Origin: Uliginosibacterium paludis
GTDB lineage: Bacteria; Pseudomonadota; Gammaproteobacteria; Burkholderiales; Rhodocyclaceae
NCBI RefSeq assembly: GCF_039631355.1
Contig: NZ_JBDIVF010000003.1
Coordinates: 496,001 to 560,000, forward strand
DNA: 64,000 bases
Direction of reading: 5' to 3'
Below are positions 27,152 to 36,509 of the stretch, in pieces (the stretch's first letter is position 1; every line of letters begins with the position of its first letter). Made by a program: the position numbers and the translations under genes. Below the pieces are notes generated by a model that was not told where the DNA came from, ran no database searches, and saw nothing but the letters and a program-made list of their open reading frames with translations.

Positions 27152-28852
27152 ATGGAAAAGGTCTGGCTCAAGGCCTACCCGGCAGGTGTGCCGGCAGAGA
27201 TCGATCTCACTGAATACGCGTCACTTGCGGATTTCTTTGCGCGTGGCGTGGAGCGCTGGGGCGACAGAACGGCTTACATCAACATGGGTGTCGAGCTCAG
27301 CTATCGCCAGATCGACGCGCTCTCGGCACGTTTTGCGTCCTATCTGCAGAACGTCCTGCAGCTGCCCAAGGGCAGCCGCGTTGCGCTGATGATGCCCAAC
27401 ATCCTGCAGTATCCCGTCTGCATGTTTGGCGCCCTGCGGGGGGGCTACACCGTCGTCAACTGCAATCCGCTCTACACGCCGCGCGAGCTTGAACATCAGT
27501 TGAAGGATTCGGGCGCCGAAACCATCGTGGTGATGGAGAACTTCGCGCACACCTTGCAGAGCGTGCTGGCCAATACCGCCGTCCGGAACGTGATCGTGAC
27601 CAGCATGGGCGAGATGCTGGGGCTTCTGAAGGGCAAGCTCATCGACTTCGTGGTGCGTCGCGTTCGCAAGCTTGTGCCGCGCTGGACGATGCCTCGCGCT
27701 CAGCGGCTGACTGCGGCGATGAAGGCGGGCAGTGCGCATGAGCTGAAGCCGGTCGAGATCAGCCGGGACGACCTTGCTTTCCTGCAATACACCGGTGGCA
27801 CGACCGGTGTAGCCAAGGGTGCCATGCTGAGTCACGGCAACATTCTGGCCAATCTGCTCCAGGCGCACGTCTGGATCGATGCACGCCTCAAGCATGGCCG
27901 GGAGTTCATCGTGACCGCCCTGCCGCTCTACCACATCTTTTCGCTGACGATCAATTGCTTCGTCTTCTTCATGATCGGCGCGAGAAACCTGCTGATCACG
28001 AATCCCCGTGACATGAAGGGTTTCGTAAAAGAGTTGGCCCGTTATCCCTGGACGGTCATTTCGGGCGTCAATACGCTCTACAACGTTCTGATGAATCAGC
28101 CGAAGTTCTGCGCGCTGGATTTCTCCCGTGTCACGCTATCGCTCTCTGGGGGCATGTCGCTGCAACGTTCTGTGGCGGATCGCTGGAAAAAACTCACTGG
28201 AAGCGCCCTGATCGAAGCCTACGGGCTGACCGAAGCGTCACCGGGCGTGTGCTGCAACCCGATTGATCAGGCCGAGTACACCGGCTCGATCGGCCAGCCG
28301 GTTCCTTCGACCGAGGTTTCCCTGCGCGACGAAGCTGGCAAGGAAGTCGGGATCGGTCAGGCAGGCGAACTGTGCATGCGTGGCCCGCAGATGATGAAGG
28401 GCTACTGGAATGCGCCGGAAGACACGGCTGCAGTCATGACCGACGACGGCTTCCTCCGGACGGGGGATGTCGCCGTCATGGATGAGCGCGGTTTCCTGCG
28501 GATCGTGGATCGCAAGAAAGACACCATTCTGGTGTCTGGCTTCAATGTGTACCCCAACGAAATCGAGGACGTTGTCTCCGCACATCCTGATGTGGCTGAG
28601 GTGGCCGCGATCGGCGTGCCCTGCGAGTCCACGGGCGAGGCCGTCAAGCTCTTTGTCGTGCGGAAAAATTCCGGGCTGACAGAGAAGGATCTGATGGCCT
28701 TCTGCAAGCGTTACCTGACTGCATACAAGGTGCCACGACAGGTCGAGTTCCGCGAAGAATTGCCCAAGACCAATGTCGGAAAGATCATGCGCCGGGCGCT
28801 GCGCGATGAAGAGGTCCTGCGGCTCCGAACCCTTGCAGCCCGGTCGCTTTGA
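27152..28852 (+). CDS. fadD: Long-chain fatty acid--CoA ligase
   Basis: An AMP-forming acyl-CoA synthetase that activates fatty acids for beta-oxidation or lipid use. The P-loop YTGGTTGVAKGAM and the motif EAYGLTEASPG are present, as is the C-terminal catalytic lysine region (PKTNVGKIMRRAL). 566 residues, close to E. coli FadD. It is monocistronic. Chain-length preference is not readable, so the symbol is by overall similarity. Confidence 0.88.
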   Translation: MEKVWLKAYPAGVPAEIDLTEYASLADFFARGVERWGDRTAYINMGVELSYRQIDALSARFASYLQNVLQLPKGSRVALMMPNILQYPVCMFGALRGGYTVVNCNPLYTPRELEHQLKDSGAETIVVMENFAHTLQSVLANTAVRNVIVTSMGEMLGLLKGKLIDFVVRRVRKLVPRWTMPRAQRLTAAMKAGSAHELKPVEISRDDLAFLQYTGGTTGVAKGAMLSHGNILANLLQAHVWIDARLKHGREFIVTALPLYHIFSLTINCFVFFMIGARNLLITNPRDMKGFVKELARYPWTVISGVNTLYNVLMNQPKFCALDFSRVTLSLSGGMSLQRSVADRWKKLTGSALIEAYGLTEASPGVCCNPIDQAEYTGSIGQPVPSTEVSLRDEAGKEVGIGQAGELCMRGPQMMKGYWNAPEDTAAVMTDDGFLRTGDVAVMDERGFLRIVDRKKDTILVSGFNVYPNEIEDVVSAHPDVAEVAAIGVPCESTGEAVKLFVVRKNSGLTEKDLMAFCKRYLTAYKVPRQVEFREELPKTNVGKIMRRALRDEEVLRLRTLAARSL

Positions 28853-28936
28853 AGCTTCGCATCAGGTATCCATTGGCTTCGTAGGGGAAACTACCTCCCT
28901 GCAGGTCGCTTGTGCGAAGTCGCTGCCTGTGCTTCA

Positions 28937-29077
28937 ATGGAATCGCGTTTCTCACTTCTGTCTGGTTTCCTTTCCGTGACCTCTGCCTGCTTCAACGCTA
29001 TCCGTACTGTTTCCGTCGCCGTTCTGGCTGCGGTAGTAGTCGTACGTGTAGTAGGCGTAGGCGGCAGCGCGCCGTAA
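28937..29077 (+). CDS. Valine-rich leader peptide of the ilvBN operon
   Basis: A 46-codon ORF, too short for usual gene calls, starting ATG 28937 and ending TAA 29077. Near its end are four consecutive Val codons, then Arg, two Val, Gly, Val (VVVVRVVGVGG). Val codons are exceptionally dense in the second half (11 of 20 codons from residue 22 to 41 counting Val and Ile). A GTG at 28976 could be an alternative start. It lies directly ahead of a terminator hairpin and ilvB, which is the arrangement of ribosome-mediated attenuation, as in E. coli ivbL. Confidence 0.82.
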   Translation: MESRFSLLSGFLSVTSACFNAIRTVSVAVLAAVVVVRVVGVGGSAP

Positions 29078-29106
29078 CGGGGACGAGTCAGACTCAAGAG
29101 ATTCAA

Positions 29107-29138
29107 CCCCGCCGGCGCGAGCCGGGCGGGGTTTTTTT
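29107..29138 (+). terminator. Attenuator terminator upstream of ilvB
   Basis: A GC-rich stem (CCCCGCC 29107-29113 with GGCGGGG 29125-29131, extended by GGC/GCC inside) is followed by a seven-T run. It lies 30 bases after the leader-peptide stop and 47 bases before the ilvB start, so it would stop transcription when charged Val-tRNA is plentiful. Confidence 0.85.
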
Positions 29139-29184
29139 ATGCCCCACGGCAAGGCTGGCATGACCAGAACCAGGGAGTTTGAAG

Positions 29185-30849
29185 ATGCAGTTCAATGGTG
29201 CTCAATTGATTGTTCGTCTGCTGGAGCAGCAGGGGATTACACAGCTTGCCGGCATTCCCGGCGGTGCGGCACTGCCGCTTTACGATGCCTTGTCGCAAAG
29301 CACGATCATTCACCACGTACTCGCCCGTCATGAGCAGGGGGCCGGTTTCATTGCCCAGGGCATGGCGCGGGTAAGCGGTCGTGCCGCTGTCTGTCTCGCT
29401 TCAAGCGGGCCGGGGGCCACCAACCTCGTGACCGCCATTGCGGATGCAAAGCTCGACTCGATTCCGCTGGTCTGTATTACGGCACAGGTGCCGCGCAGCA
29501 TGATCGGCACCGACGCCTTTCAGGAAGTGGATACCTACGGGATTTCCATTCCGATCACGAAACACAACTGGCTGGTCCGGAATATCGAGGATCTGCTCGA
29601 AATCATTCCTTCAGCATTCCGCATTGCAGAGTCAGGGCGGCCCGGGCCGGTCTGGATTGATGTTCCGAAAGACGTTCTGACTGCGAAAATCGAGATCGAA
29701 GCCCTGCCGCCGCTGCCTGCTGCAGAGCCTTTGCCGGCGATTGATGCCGGTCTGGTGATGCGCGCGGCCGAGTTGATCAACGCGGCGAAGACGCCGGTGC
29801 TCTATCTGGGCGGCGGAGTGATTGCATCCGGAGCGAGTGCCGCTGCGGTGGCGTTTGCCGAGGCGGCCGGTCTTCCGACGACCATGACCCTGATGGGGCT
29901 GGGCGCGATGCCGGTGGATCACATCCTCTCGCTGGGCATGCTGGGCATGCATGGCGCGCGCTACACCAACTACGCGCTGGAGGAGTCGGATCTGCTCATT
30001 GTCATGGGGGCTCGCTTCGATGACCGGGCCATCGGTAATGCGGCAAAGTTCTGTCCGAACGCGGCGATCATTCATATCGATATCGATCCTGCCGAGCACG
30101 GCAAGATCCGGCGTCCGGACGTGGCGATTCATGGCGATGTGGGCAAGGTGCTCGAACGTCTCTCCGCTCACGTCCGTGCCAATCCGCGCACGGCATGGCG
30201 CGATCGTGTCAATGCGCTCAAGGCTGCGCATCCGCTCGCCTTGCCGGATGCCGAGGACCCTCGCAGTCATTACGGACTCGTCCTTGCGGTAGCCGGTCTG
30301 CTTGATGATGATGCGGTCATTGCGACGGACGTTGGCCAGCATCAGATGTGGGTGGCACAGGCCTATCCGTTCCGGCGTCCGCGTCAGTGGCTGACTTCGG
30401 GTGGTCTCGGTACGATGGGTTTCGGCATGCCGGCAGCCATTGGCGCCGCACTGGCGGAGCCGGAGCGTACCGTGGTGTGCTTCTCAGGCGACGGCAGTCT
30501 CAAGATGAACATCCAGGAAATGGATACCGCCGTCGAAGAGGGCGTCAACATCAAGGTCGTGCTGATGAACAACCAGTCGCTGGGGCTTGTGCATCAGCAG
30601 CAGGACATGTTCTACGGGCAGCGGATCTACGCCTCGGATTACCGGAGGCACACCAACTTCCAGATGATTGCGGCCGGCTTCGGCATGCGGGTGTTTGATC
30701 TCGATCAGACCGACGATCCGCGAAACATGCTGTCCGAGGCTCTGAGTGTTCGAGGCCCTTGCCTGATTCACTGTTCCATCGATGTGAATCAGAAGGTTTA
30801 TCCGATGGTGCCCCCGGGTGCCGCCAACACCGAAATGATTGGAGGCTGA
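29185..30849 (+). CDS. ilvB: Acetolactate synthase large subunit, AHAS I type
   Basis: A TPP-dependent enzyme that condenses pyruvate with pyruvate or 2-oxobutyrate, the first common step of Val, Leu and Ile synthesis. The TPP glutamate is in RHEQGAGF, and the TPP/Mg motif is GDGSLKMNIQEMDTAVEEG. 554 residues from ATG 29185, which has the ribosome site GGGAG seven bases upstream. It lies two bases from ilvN. The nearby leader peptide implies attenuation control. Confidence 0.94.
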   Translation: MQFNGAQLIVRLLEQQGITQLAGIPGGAALPLYDALSQSTIIHHVLARHEQGAGFIAQGMARVSGRAAVCLASSGPGATNLVTAIADAKLDSIPLVCITAQVPRSMIGTDAFQEVDTYGISIPITKHNWLVRNIEDLLEIIPSAFRIAESGRPGPVWIDVPKDVLTAKIEIEALPPLPAAEPLPAIDAGLVMRAAELINAAKTPVLYLGGGVIASGASAAAVAFAEAAGLPTTMTLMGLGAMPVDHILSLGMLGMHGARYTNYALEESDLLIVMGARFDDRAIGNAAKFCPNAAIIHIDIDPAEHGKIRRPDVAIHGDVGKVLERLSAHVRANPRTAWRDRVNALKAAHPLALPDAEDPRSHYGLVLAVAGLLDDDAVIATDVGQHQMWVAQAYPFRRPRQWLTSGGLGTMGFGMPAAIGAALAEPERTVVCFSGDGSLKMNIQEMDTAVEEGVNIKVVLMNNQSLGLVHQQQDMFYGQRIYASDYRRHTNFQMIAAGFGMRVFDLDQTDDPRNMLSEALSVRGPCLIHCSIDVNQKVYPMVPPGAANTEMIGG

Positions 30850-30850
30850 G

Positions 30851-31165
30851 ATGGAACACGAGGTTCAGGATATTCCCGTCATGAAATCGGTGCAGAAGGT
30901 GGTGCTGGAGTTGTCGGTGCATAACCACCCGGGCGTGATGTCGCACGTCTGCGGGCTTTTTGCCCGGCGCGCCTTCAACGTGGAAGGCATTCTCTGCATG
31001 CCGGTCGGAGATGCCCGCGAGAGCCGGATCTGGCTGCTGGTCTTCGATGATGCACGTCTTGCGCAGATGATTGCGCAGGTGGAGAAGCTCGAAGATGTCA
31101 TCCGCGTGGATCGTCACGGCGCGGATCATCGCGTGTTCGAGCGCCTGGAAGAGTTCTTCGTGTAA
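30851..31165 (+). CDS. ilvN: Acetolactate synthase small subunit, IlvN type
   Basis: The regulatory subunit that gives valine feedback inhibition. A single ACT domain matches E. coli IlvN very closely across NHPGVMSHVCGLFARRAFNV and EGILCMPVGD. 104 residues, the short form, not the two-domain IlvH. It overlaps nothing but follows ilvB by one base. Confidence 0.94.
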   Translation: MEHEVQDIPVMKSVQKVVLELSVHNHPGVMSHVCGLFARRAFNVEGILCMPVGDARESRIWLLVFDDARLAQMIAQVEKLEDVIRVDRHGADHRVFERLEEFFV

Positions 31166-31182
31166 TCAGGCGTCATGAAGCG

Positions 31183-31212
31183 AAAAAGCCGACCCCAGGG
31201 TCGGCTTTTTTC
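31183..31212. terminator. Rho-independent terminator after ilvBN
   Basis: An eight-base perfect stem GCCGACCC/GGGTCGGC (31188-31195 with 31198-31205) is flanked by A-run and T-run, so it can work in both directions, ending ilvBN and the convergent suhB. Confidence 0.88.
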
Positions 31213-31228
31213 GTTCCGCTGGCCGGTA

Positions 31229-32029
31229 TCAGGCCTGCAGTTCGTCGGTGCAGTGCGCGCGCACGATCTGAAGCAGTTGGGCAAAGATCTTCGGGGAGCC
31301 TGCAACCAGATTGCCGGTGCCAAGGTAGTCACCTTCTCCAGCAAAGTCGCTGGCCAGACCACCGGCTTCCGTCACCAGCAGCACGCCAGCGGCCATATCC
31401 CAGGGTTTCAGGCCGATTTCGAAGAAACCGTCGGTGCGGCCGCAGGCCAGCCAGGCGAGATCAAGCGCTGCGGAGCCGGGGCGGCGCAGTCCGGCGGTCT
31501 TGCCGGCGAGCTCCTTGAACATGCCGAGATAGGCATCCACATGCGCCATTTCCTTGAAGGGGAAGCCGGTGCCGATGAGGGCATCGAACAGCTTTGCGCG
31601 CTTGCCGACGCGGATCCGTCGATCATTCAGGAAAGCGCCGCGCCCTTTTGAGGCTGTAAACAGGTCGTTGCGGTTCGGATCGTAGATCACCGCGTGCTGG
31701 ATAACACCGCGCTCGGCCAGTGCGATCGAAATCGAATATTGCGGAAAACCGTGGATGAAGTTGGTTGTGCCATCGAGCGGATCGATGATCCATTGGAATT
31801 CGCTCTCTGCGCCGGAGTCGCCGGACTCCTCTGCTAGAATCGCGTGCTCCGGATACGCCTCGCGAATGACATCGATGATGGCCGCTTCGGCTGCTCGATC
31901 CACTTCGGTGACGAAGTCATTCGGCTGTTTGGAGCTGATTTCGAGCTTGTCGAGATCCAGCGAAGCACGGTTGATGAGGGAGCCGGCACGGCGGGCGGCC
32001 TTGACGGCGGTATTCAGGAATGGATGCAT
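31229..32029 (-). CDS. suhB: Inositol-1-monophosphatase / Nus factor SuhB
   Basis: A Mg-dependent inositol monophosphatase; in enterobacteria it also acts as a Nus factor in rRNA antitermination. The metal motif DPLDGTTNF and the distal WDMAAG motif are present. 266 residues from ATG 32029, which begins with the usual MHPFLNTAVKAAR. It is divergent from trmJ, a common betaproteobacterial arrangement. Confidence 0.93.
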   Translation of the reverse strand: MHPFLNTAVKAARRAGSLINRASLDLDKLEISSKQPNDFVTEVDRAAEAAIIDVIREAYPEHAILAEESGDSGAESEFQWIIDPLDGTTNFIHGFPQYSISIALAERGVIQHAVIYDPNRNDLFTASKGRGAFLNDRRIRVGKRAKLFDALIGTGFPFKEMAHVDAYLGMFKELAGKTAGLRRPGSAALDLAWLACGRTDGFFEIGLKPWDMAAGVLLVTEAGGLASDFAGEGDYLGTGNLVAGSPKIFAQLLQIVRAHCTDELQA

Positions 32030-32096
32030 GAGCCTAGGATCTCGAGACTGGCGCTGGTAAGTGACTGCAGGCGCAACAGGAAACCGCACATTATAT

Positions 32097-32846
32097 ATGC
32101 CCGAAGTACTGTCTTTGAATCGTTTTCGTGTGGTTTTGTCCAGACCCGGCATTCCGGGCAATATCGGGGCGGCGGCGCGAGCCTTGAAAACCATGGGGTT
32201 TTCGCGGCTGTATCTGGTCAATCCCAAGCACTATCCGCATCCGGAAGCCGAATCCCGCGCCTCGGGTGCTACGGATGTGCTGGCTTCCGCCGTTGTCTGT
32301 GAAACGCTCGAGGAGGCCTTGGCTGGCGTGAGTCTGGCGGCCGCCTTTACCGCCCGGCGCCGCGAGCTCGCCCTGCCGATGCAATGGTCGCGCGAGGCTG
32401 CCGGAACGCTGGCGGCGTCCGCGATGCAGGGGGAAGTTGCCCTGGTGTTCGGCAATGAGACCTACGGTTTGTCGAACGAAGAGCTCGCCTTGTGCCACCT
32501 GCCCGTGATGATCCCGGCCAATCCTGATTACAGCTCGCTCAATCTCGGGGCTGCGGTTCAGGTGATGTGTTACGAGCTGCGGATGGCCCTGCTGACACCG
32601 GGGGAGGCACCTTCGGGAGAAGGGGCGCTCGCCACGGTTGACGAGGTTGAGCAACTCATGACGCACATCGAGCAGGCCACGACTGAAAGCGGCTTTTACA
32701 ATCCAGATAATCCCAAGCGCCTCATGCGCCGCCTGCGCAGGATGTTCGGACGGATCAGGCTTGAAAAGGACGAGGTGAACATCCTTCGCGGCATGCTCAA
32801 CAGCTTCCAGTTTCCGGAGCGGTTTGGCAAAAAAGGCAAGTCCTGA
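32097..32846 (+). CDS. trmJ: tRNA (cytidine/uridine-2'-O-)-methyltransferase TrmJ
   Basis: A SPOUT methyltransferase that methylates the ribose at tRNA position 32. The three SpoU motifs are clear: RPGIPGNIGAAARALKTMGF, VFGNETYGLSNEEL and PDYSSLNLGAAVQVMCYEL. 249 residues from ATG 32097; the open frame begins a little earlier at 32061. Confidence 0.92.
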   Translation: MPEVLSLNRFRVVLSRPGIPGNIGAAARALKTMGFSRLYLVNPKHYPHPEAESRASGATDVLASAVVCETLEEALAGVSLAAAFTARRRELALPMQWSREAAGTLAASAMQGEVALVFGNETYGLSNEELALCHLPVMIPANPDYSSLNLGAAVQVMCYELRMALLTPGEAPSGEGALATVDEVEQLMTHIEQATTESGFYNPDNPKRLMRRLRRMFGRIRLEKDEVNILRGMLNSFQFPERFGKKGKS

Positions 32847-32924
32847 GCCAGGGCACCCCGCCGCGATCGTTTCTTCCATATCCGTTGAGTACAGCGGTAT
32901 CCAGCACCAGAGTTGTCATCACAC

Positions 32925-33665
32925 ATGTTTGCCCATCTTCGCGAAGACATTGCCAGCGTTCTAGAACGTGACCCCGCAGCCAGAAGCAGGCTGGAGGTGC
33001 TCCTGTGTTATCCGGGCGTTCATGCGCTGATTCTCTACCGGCTGGCCAACAAGTTGTGGCGCGGCCAGTTTTTCCTTGTGGCGAGGTTCATTTCGCACGT
33101 TGCACGCGTGCTGACGGGCATCGAAATCCATCCGGGGGCAACGATTGGTCGCCGGGTGTTCATCGATCACGGTTTTGGCGTGGTGATCGGTGAGACGGCG
33201 GAGGTCGGGGATGACTGCACGATCTATCAGGGCGTCACTTTGGGAGGGACCTCTCTTTACCGGGGCGTAAAGCGCCATCCCACGCTTGAAGCGGGGGTGG
33301 TGGTCGGGGCCGGGGCCAAGGTGCTGGGTGGTTTTACCGTCGGTGCTGGCGCCAAGATCGGTTCCAACGCGGTGGTGGTGAAGCCCGTGCCCGCCGGTGC
33401 CACTGCGGTCGGAAACCCGGCGCATGTGCTGCAACCGAAAGATGCGCGTGACGACAAGCCGGACTTCTCGGCCTATGGTGTGACGCGCAACATGGACGAC
33501 CCGATCAGCAAGGCACTGCACTCCTTGCTGGACCATGCACATGAGCAGGATCGCCGGATCAGCCTGCTGACCGAGCGCCTCCGGAGTGCGGGGCTTTGCG
33601 GTGAGGGCGAAGGCGACTGCACCAAGCCGCTGGATGTAGAGTTTCTGAACCGGATCGTCGACTGA
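32925..33665 (+). CDS. cysE: Serine O-acetyltransferase
   Basis: Makes O-acetylserine from serine and acetyl-CoA, the first step of cysteine synthesis. It is a left-handed beta-helix acyltransferase with the catalytic region IDHGFGVVIGETAEVGDD followed by hexapeptide repeats. 246 residues, the short form. It follows trmJ by 78 bases. A TTG at 32913 is an alternative start. Confidence 0.93.
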   Translation: MFAHLREDIASVLERDPAARSRLEVLLCYPGVHALILYRLANKLWRGQFFLVARFISHVARVLTGIEIHPGATIGRRVFIDHGFGVVIGETAEVGDDCTIYQGVTLGGTSLYRGVKRHPTLEAGVVVGAGAKVLGGFTVGAGAKIGSNAVVVKPVPAGATAVGNPAHVLQPKDARDDKPDFSAYGVTRNMDDPISKALHSLLDHAHEQDRRISLLTERLRSAGLCGEGEGDCTKPLDVEFLNRIVD

Positions 33666-33668
33666 AGC

Positions 33669-34520
33669 TCAGGCGAGGGGCCTGAAGCTTTCCGGCACGG
33701 CAAAGCGCTCGGCGAGTTCATTGAGCCCGGTTGTTTCAAGCAGATCCTGAAGCCTCAGGGCTGCGGCGCGCTTCTTCTGTCCGGTGTGACGCGCGATGAT
33801 GAGTTCGTTCTTCATCGAATGCTCCCAGCCGACGAGCTCGGTGACATTGAGCTGGTAACCGTGGGCTTCAAGCTGCAGGCAACGCAGCACATTGGTCAGC
33901 TGACTGCCGAATTCCCGCGTGTGGATCGGATGGCGCCAGAGCTCGGTCATCGAGGATCGCGATAGCATGCTGGCCTTGTTCTTGCGCAGGGTTGCCGCGA
34001 CTTCCGCCTGGCAGCAGGGAACCAGCACGATATGCCTGGCCTGACGGGCGAGTGCGAAGCGGATGGCGTCATCCGTGGCGGTGTTGCAGGCATGCAGTGC
34101 GGTCACGACATCGATCCGCTCGGGCAGTTGCGTTGACTCAATCGATTCCGCGACCGACAGGTTGAGAAACTCCATGCCGGCAAACCCCAGTCGCTGCGCC
34201 AGCTCCCGCGAGCGGACGACCAGTTCGTCACGCGTCTCGATGCCCCAGATGCGTCCATGGGCTGCATGTTCGCGGAAGAACAGGTCGAAGAGGATGAAGC
34301 CGAGATAGGACTTGCCTGCGCCATGATCCACCAGCGTGATATCCGCGTGATCGCTCATGACGTCCCGCAACAGGGGTTCAATGAACTGGAAGAGGTGATA
34401 GACCTGCTTGAGCTTGCGACGGCTGTCCTGGTTCATCTTGCCGTCACGCGTGAGGATGTGGAGTTCCTTCAGCAGCTCGACGGACTGGCCTGGCTGGATG
34501 TCGTAAGTCTTGGAGTTCAT
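33669..34520 (-). CDS. Class I SAM-dependent methyltransferase, substrate unknown
   Basis: 283 residues with a Rossmann methyltransferase core: the SAM-binding stretch is LVDHGAGKSYLGFILFDLFF, the acidic strand end is GIETRDELV, and a later PCCQAE lies where many enzymes of this group keep their catalytic segment. Long charged N- and C-terminal helical regions flank the core. It converges on cysE, whose stop lies three bases away. I cannot name a substrate. Confidence 0.78.
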   Translation of the reverse strand: MNSKTYDIQPGQSVELLKELHILTRDGKMNQDSRRKLKQVYHLFQFIEPLLRDVMSDHADITLVDHGAGKSYLGFILFDLFFREHAAHGRIWGIETRDELVVRSRELAQRLGFAGMEFLNLSVAESIESTQLPERIDVVTALHACNTATDDAIRFALARQARHIVLVPCCQAEVAATLRKNKASMLSRSSMTELWRHPIHTREFGSQLTNVLRCLQLEAHGYQLNVTELVGWEHSMKNELIIARHTGQKKRAAALRLQDLLETTGLNELAERFAVPESFRPLA

Positions 34521-34606
34521 GGCGGGTCCCTCGGCGGCAAGGGCGCGATTCTGGCACGCCGCGCGCCGTCCGTCAGCCTTGCATGATCCTGCGGTGAAGC
34601 GCGAGC

Positions 34607-35206
34607 TCAGCGGATCAGGTTGAAAGCGAGGGAACCCATGCCGATGCCGATCAGTCCGTCCAGTACGCGCCACGACGAGGGACGCGAGAAAAACGGGGTC
34701 AGGCGACTCGCACCGAAGCCCAACGCACTGAACCAGAGCACGGATGCGCTGATGCAGCCGCCCCAGAAGATCCAGCGCTGGTCGCTGGCAAGGTGCGCAC
34801 CGATCGAGCCGATGAGGACGACGGTATCGAGGTAGGCATGCGGATTGAGATAGGTAAAGGCGAGAACGAGCCATACCGCTCGCCGGAGGCTGATTGCCTG
34901 TTCATTGAGGCCGACTTCCATGCTGCGCGGCGCCAGTGCTGAGCGCAGCGAATTGATGGCGTACCAGAACAGGAAGGCCGCTCCCGCCCAGGTTGCGAGG
35001 CGGACTGCTTCAGGCCAGCGGTCGAGCAGGGCGCCCATGCCGGCGATGCCGAGCCCGATGAGCAGCGCGTCCGAAAGCGCGCAGATGAGCACGGTCGGAA
35101 GGACGTGTTGCCGTGAAAGCCCCATTCTGAGGACGTGCGCGTTCTGGGCGCCTATGGCAAGAATGAGACCGCCGCAGACTGTGAATCCTTGTACAAAGCT
35201 GTTCAT
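34607..35206 (-). CDS. LysE/ArgO-family amino acid exporter
   Basis: A 199-residue inner-membrane exporter for basic amino acids by family. Five to six hydrophobic helices and the motifs LAIGAQNAHVLRMGL and TYLNPHAYLDTVVLIGS match ArgO/LysE. It starts at ATG 35206 and is divergent from the ArgP-like regulator, the same pairing as argO-argP and lysE-lysG. Confidence 0.9.
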   Translation of the reverse strand: MNSFVQGFTVCGGLILAIGAQNAHVLRMGLSRQHVLPTVLICALSDALLIGLGIAGMGALLDRWPEAVRLATWAGAAFLFWYAINSLRSALAPRSMEVGLNEQAISLRRAVWLVLAFTYLNPHAYLDTVVLIGSIGAHLASDQRWIFWGGCISASVLWFSALGFGASRLTPFFSRPSSWRVLDGLIGIGMGSLAFNLIR

Positions 35207-35312
35207 GATGCGTTTCCGTGAATCCGGGGATTGATCTTCGGCAGGATTCTCGCGCTGCGGATCATTGTGGATTAGCATCATGCATAGATTTCATGTTTGA
35301 TCAGGTTTTCTA

Positions 35313-36206
35313 ATGAATCCAGACTTCTCCTTGCTGGAATGCCTCGAGGCTGTCGTGACGGAGGGCAGCTTCGACAAGGCTGCGGCAGCGCTTTCGATTA
35401 CCCAGTCCGCCGTGTCACAGCGCATCCGGGCGCTGGAATCCCAAATTGGTCAGCCCTTGCTGTTCCGGACACGTCCGGTCAAACCGACGCCCGCCGCACA
35501 GCCTCTGCTGAGGTTTGCGCGACAAACCCGATTGCTGGCGATGGAGGTCTGGCCGGAGGTGAGGGAGAGCCTCAAGCGCGGGCAGTTGCGCCTGGCGGTT
35601 AACGCGGACAGTCTGGGCAGTTGGGTGCTCCCTGCGCTTCAGCCCTGGATGCGCCAGTACCCTGATGTGATGCTGGAGTTTGTGGTGGATGACCAGACTC
35701 AGACCCAGGCGCGACTGCGCAACGGCGAAGTCATCGGTTCCATCAGCTCCGATCCGGTCGCGGCAAAGGGCTTCAGTGTCCGGCCGCTCGGCCGGATGGG
35801 CTACGTCTGCGTCGCCTCTCCGGACTTCATGCGGCGCTATTTTCCGGAGGGATTGAGCATCCCGGCAGCGCTGAAGGCGCCTGCACTGGTGTTCAACCGG
35901 CGCGATGATCTGCAGGCAGACCACCTCTCGCGGTGTCTGGACTGGCCCGAGCCGAGATTTCCGCACCATTTTGTTCCGGCCTACGAGGCCTATCTTGATG
36001 CCGCTATTCTCGGCTACGGCTACGGCATGTCGCCCCTGTTGCAGTGCGAGCCGGCCCTCAAGGACGGGCGGCTGGTTGACGTGACGCCTCATGCTCCTGT
36101 CACGGTTCCGCTCTATTGGCACACATGGCAGTTGCAGTCCGAGCTCATGGAAGGAATCGGCAAAGCGCTCGAGACCGGAGCGGCGGCGGTGCTCGAACCG
36201 ATCTGA
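35313..36206 (+). CDS. argP: LysR-type regulator ArgP/LysG family
   Basis: A 297-residue LysR regulator of the ArgP (IciA) subfamily. The N-terminal winged helix includes FDKAAAALSITQSAVSQRIRALE; the effector domain keeps the ArgP-typical LAVNADSLGSWVLPAL. It likely activates the divergent exporter in response to lysine or arginine. The shared intergenic region is 106 bases. Confidence 0.88.
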   Translation: MNPDFSLLECLEAVVTEGSFDKAAAALSITQSAVSQRIRALESQIGQPLLFRTRPVKPTPAAQPLLRFARQTRLLAMEVWPEVRESLKRGQLRLAVNADSLGSWVLPALQPWMRQYPDVMLEFVVDDQTQTQARLRNGEVIGSISSDPVAAKGFSVRPLGRMGYVCVASPDFMRRYFPEGLSIPAALKAPALVFNRRDDLQADHLSRCLDWPEPRFPHHFVPAYEAYLDAAILGYGYGMSPLLQCEPALKDGRLVDVTPHAPVTVPLYWHTWQLQSELMEGIGKALETGAAAVLEPI

Positions 36207-36321
36207 GGCGCGGCAGCGACTGCAGCATGCGACGCAGACTTTCTCAAGAGCGGGTAGAGCCTGAATGGCAGGTCAAACCTGTCGCGAATTGAGTGCCAAA
36301 AAACTAGTTGTACGCGGCAGC

Positions 36322-36350
36322 TTGCCAAACGCCTTGCGTGAAGGCACAAT
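36322..36350 (+). promoter_or_regulatory. Possible promoter of cspA and long cold-shock leader
   Basis: TTGCCA (36322-36327) and CACAAT (36345-36350) are separated by 17 bases. Transcription from here would give a 5' leader of about 150 bases before cspA, the length typical of cold-shock mRNAs whose leader acts as a thermosensor. The remaining 36207-36321 holds no gene that I can see. Confidence 0.4.
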
Positions 36351-36509
36351 GCCAAGGCGATTTTCAAGTAGTGTTCAGTTGTTGTCCGGCGTAATGCCCG
36401 GTTTTCCGGTAGTTCCTCCCTTCATCACCCGCTGTCTTGATCCTCGCAGAACGGCATTCTTCCGTTCTGAGGCATCTGTTTTTCATTTTTATTTCAGGAG
36501 TATCAAGAC

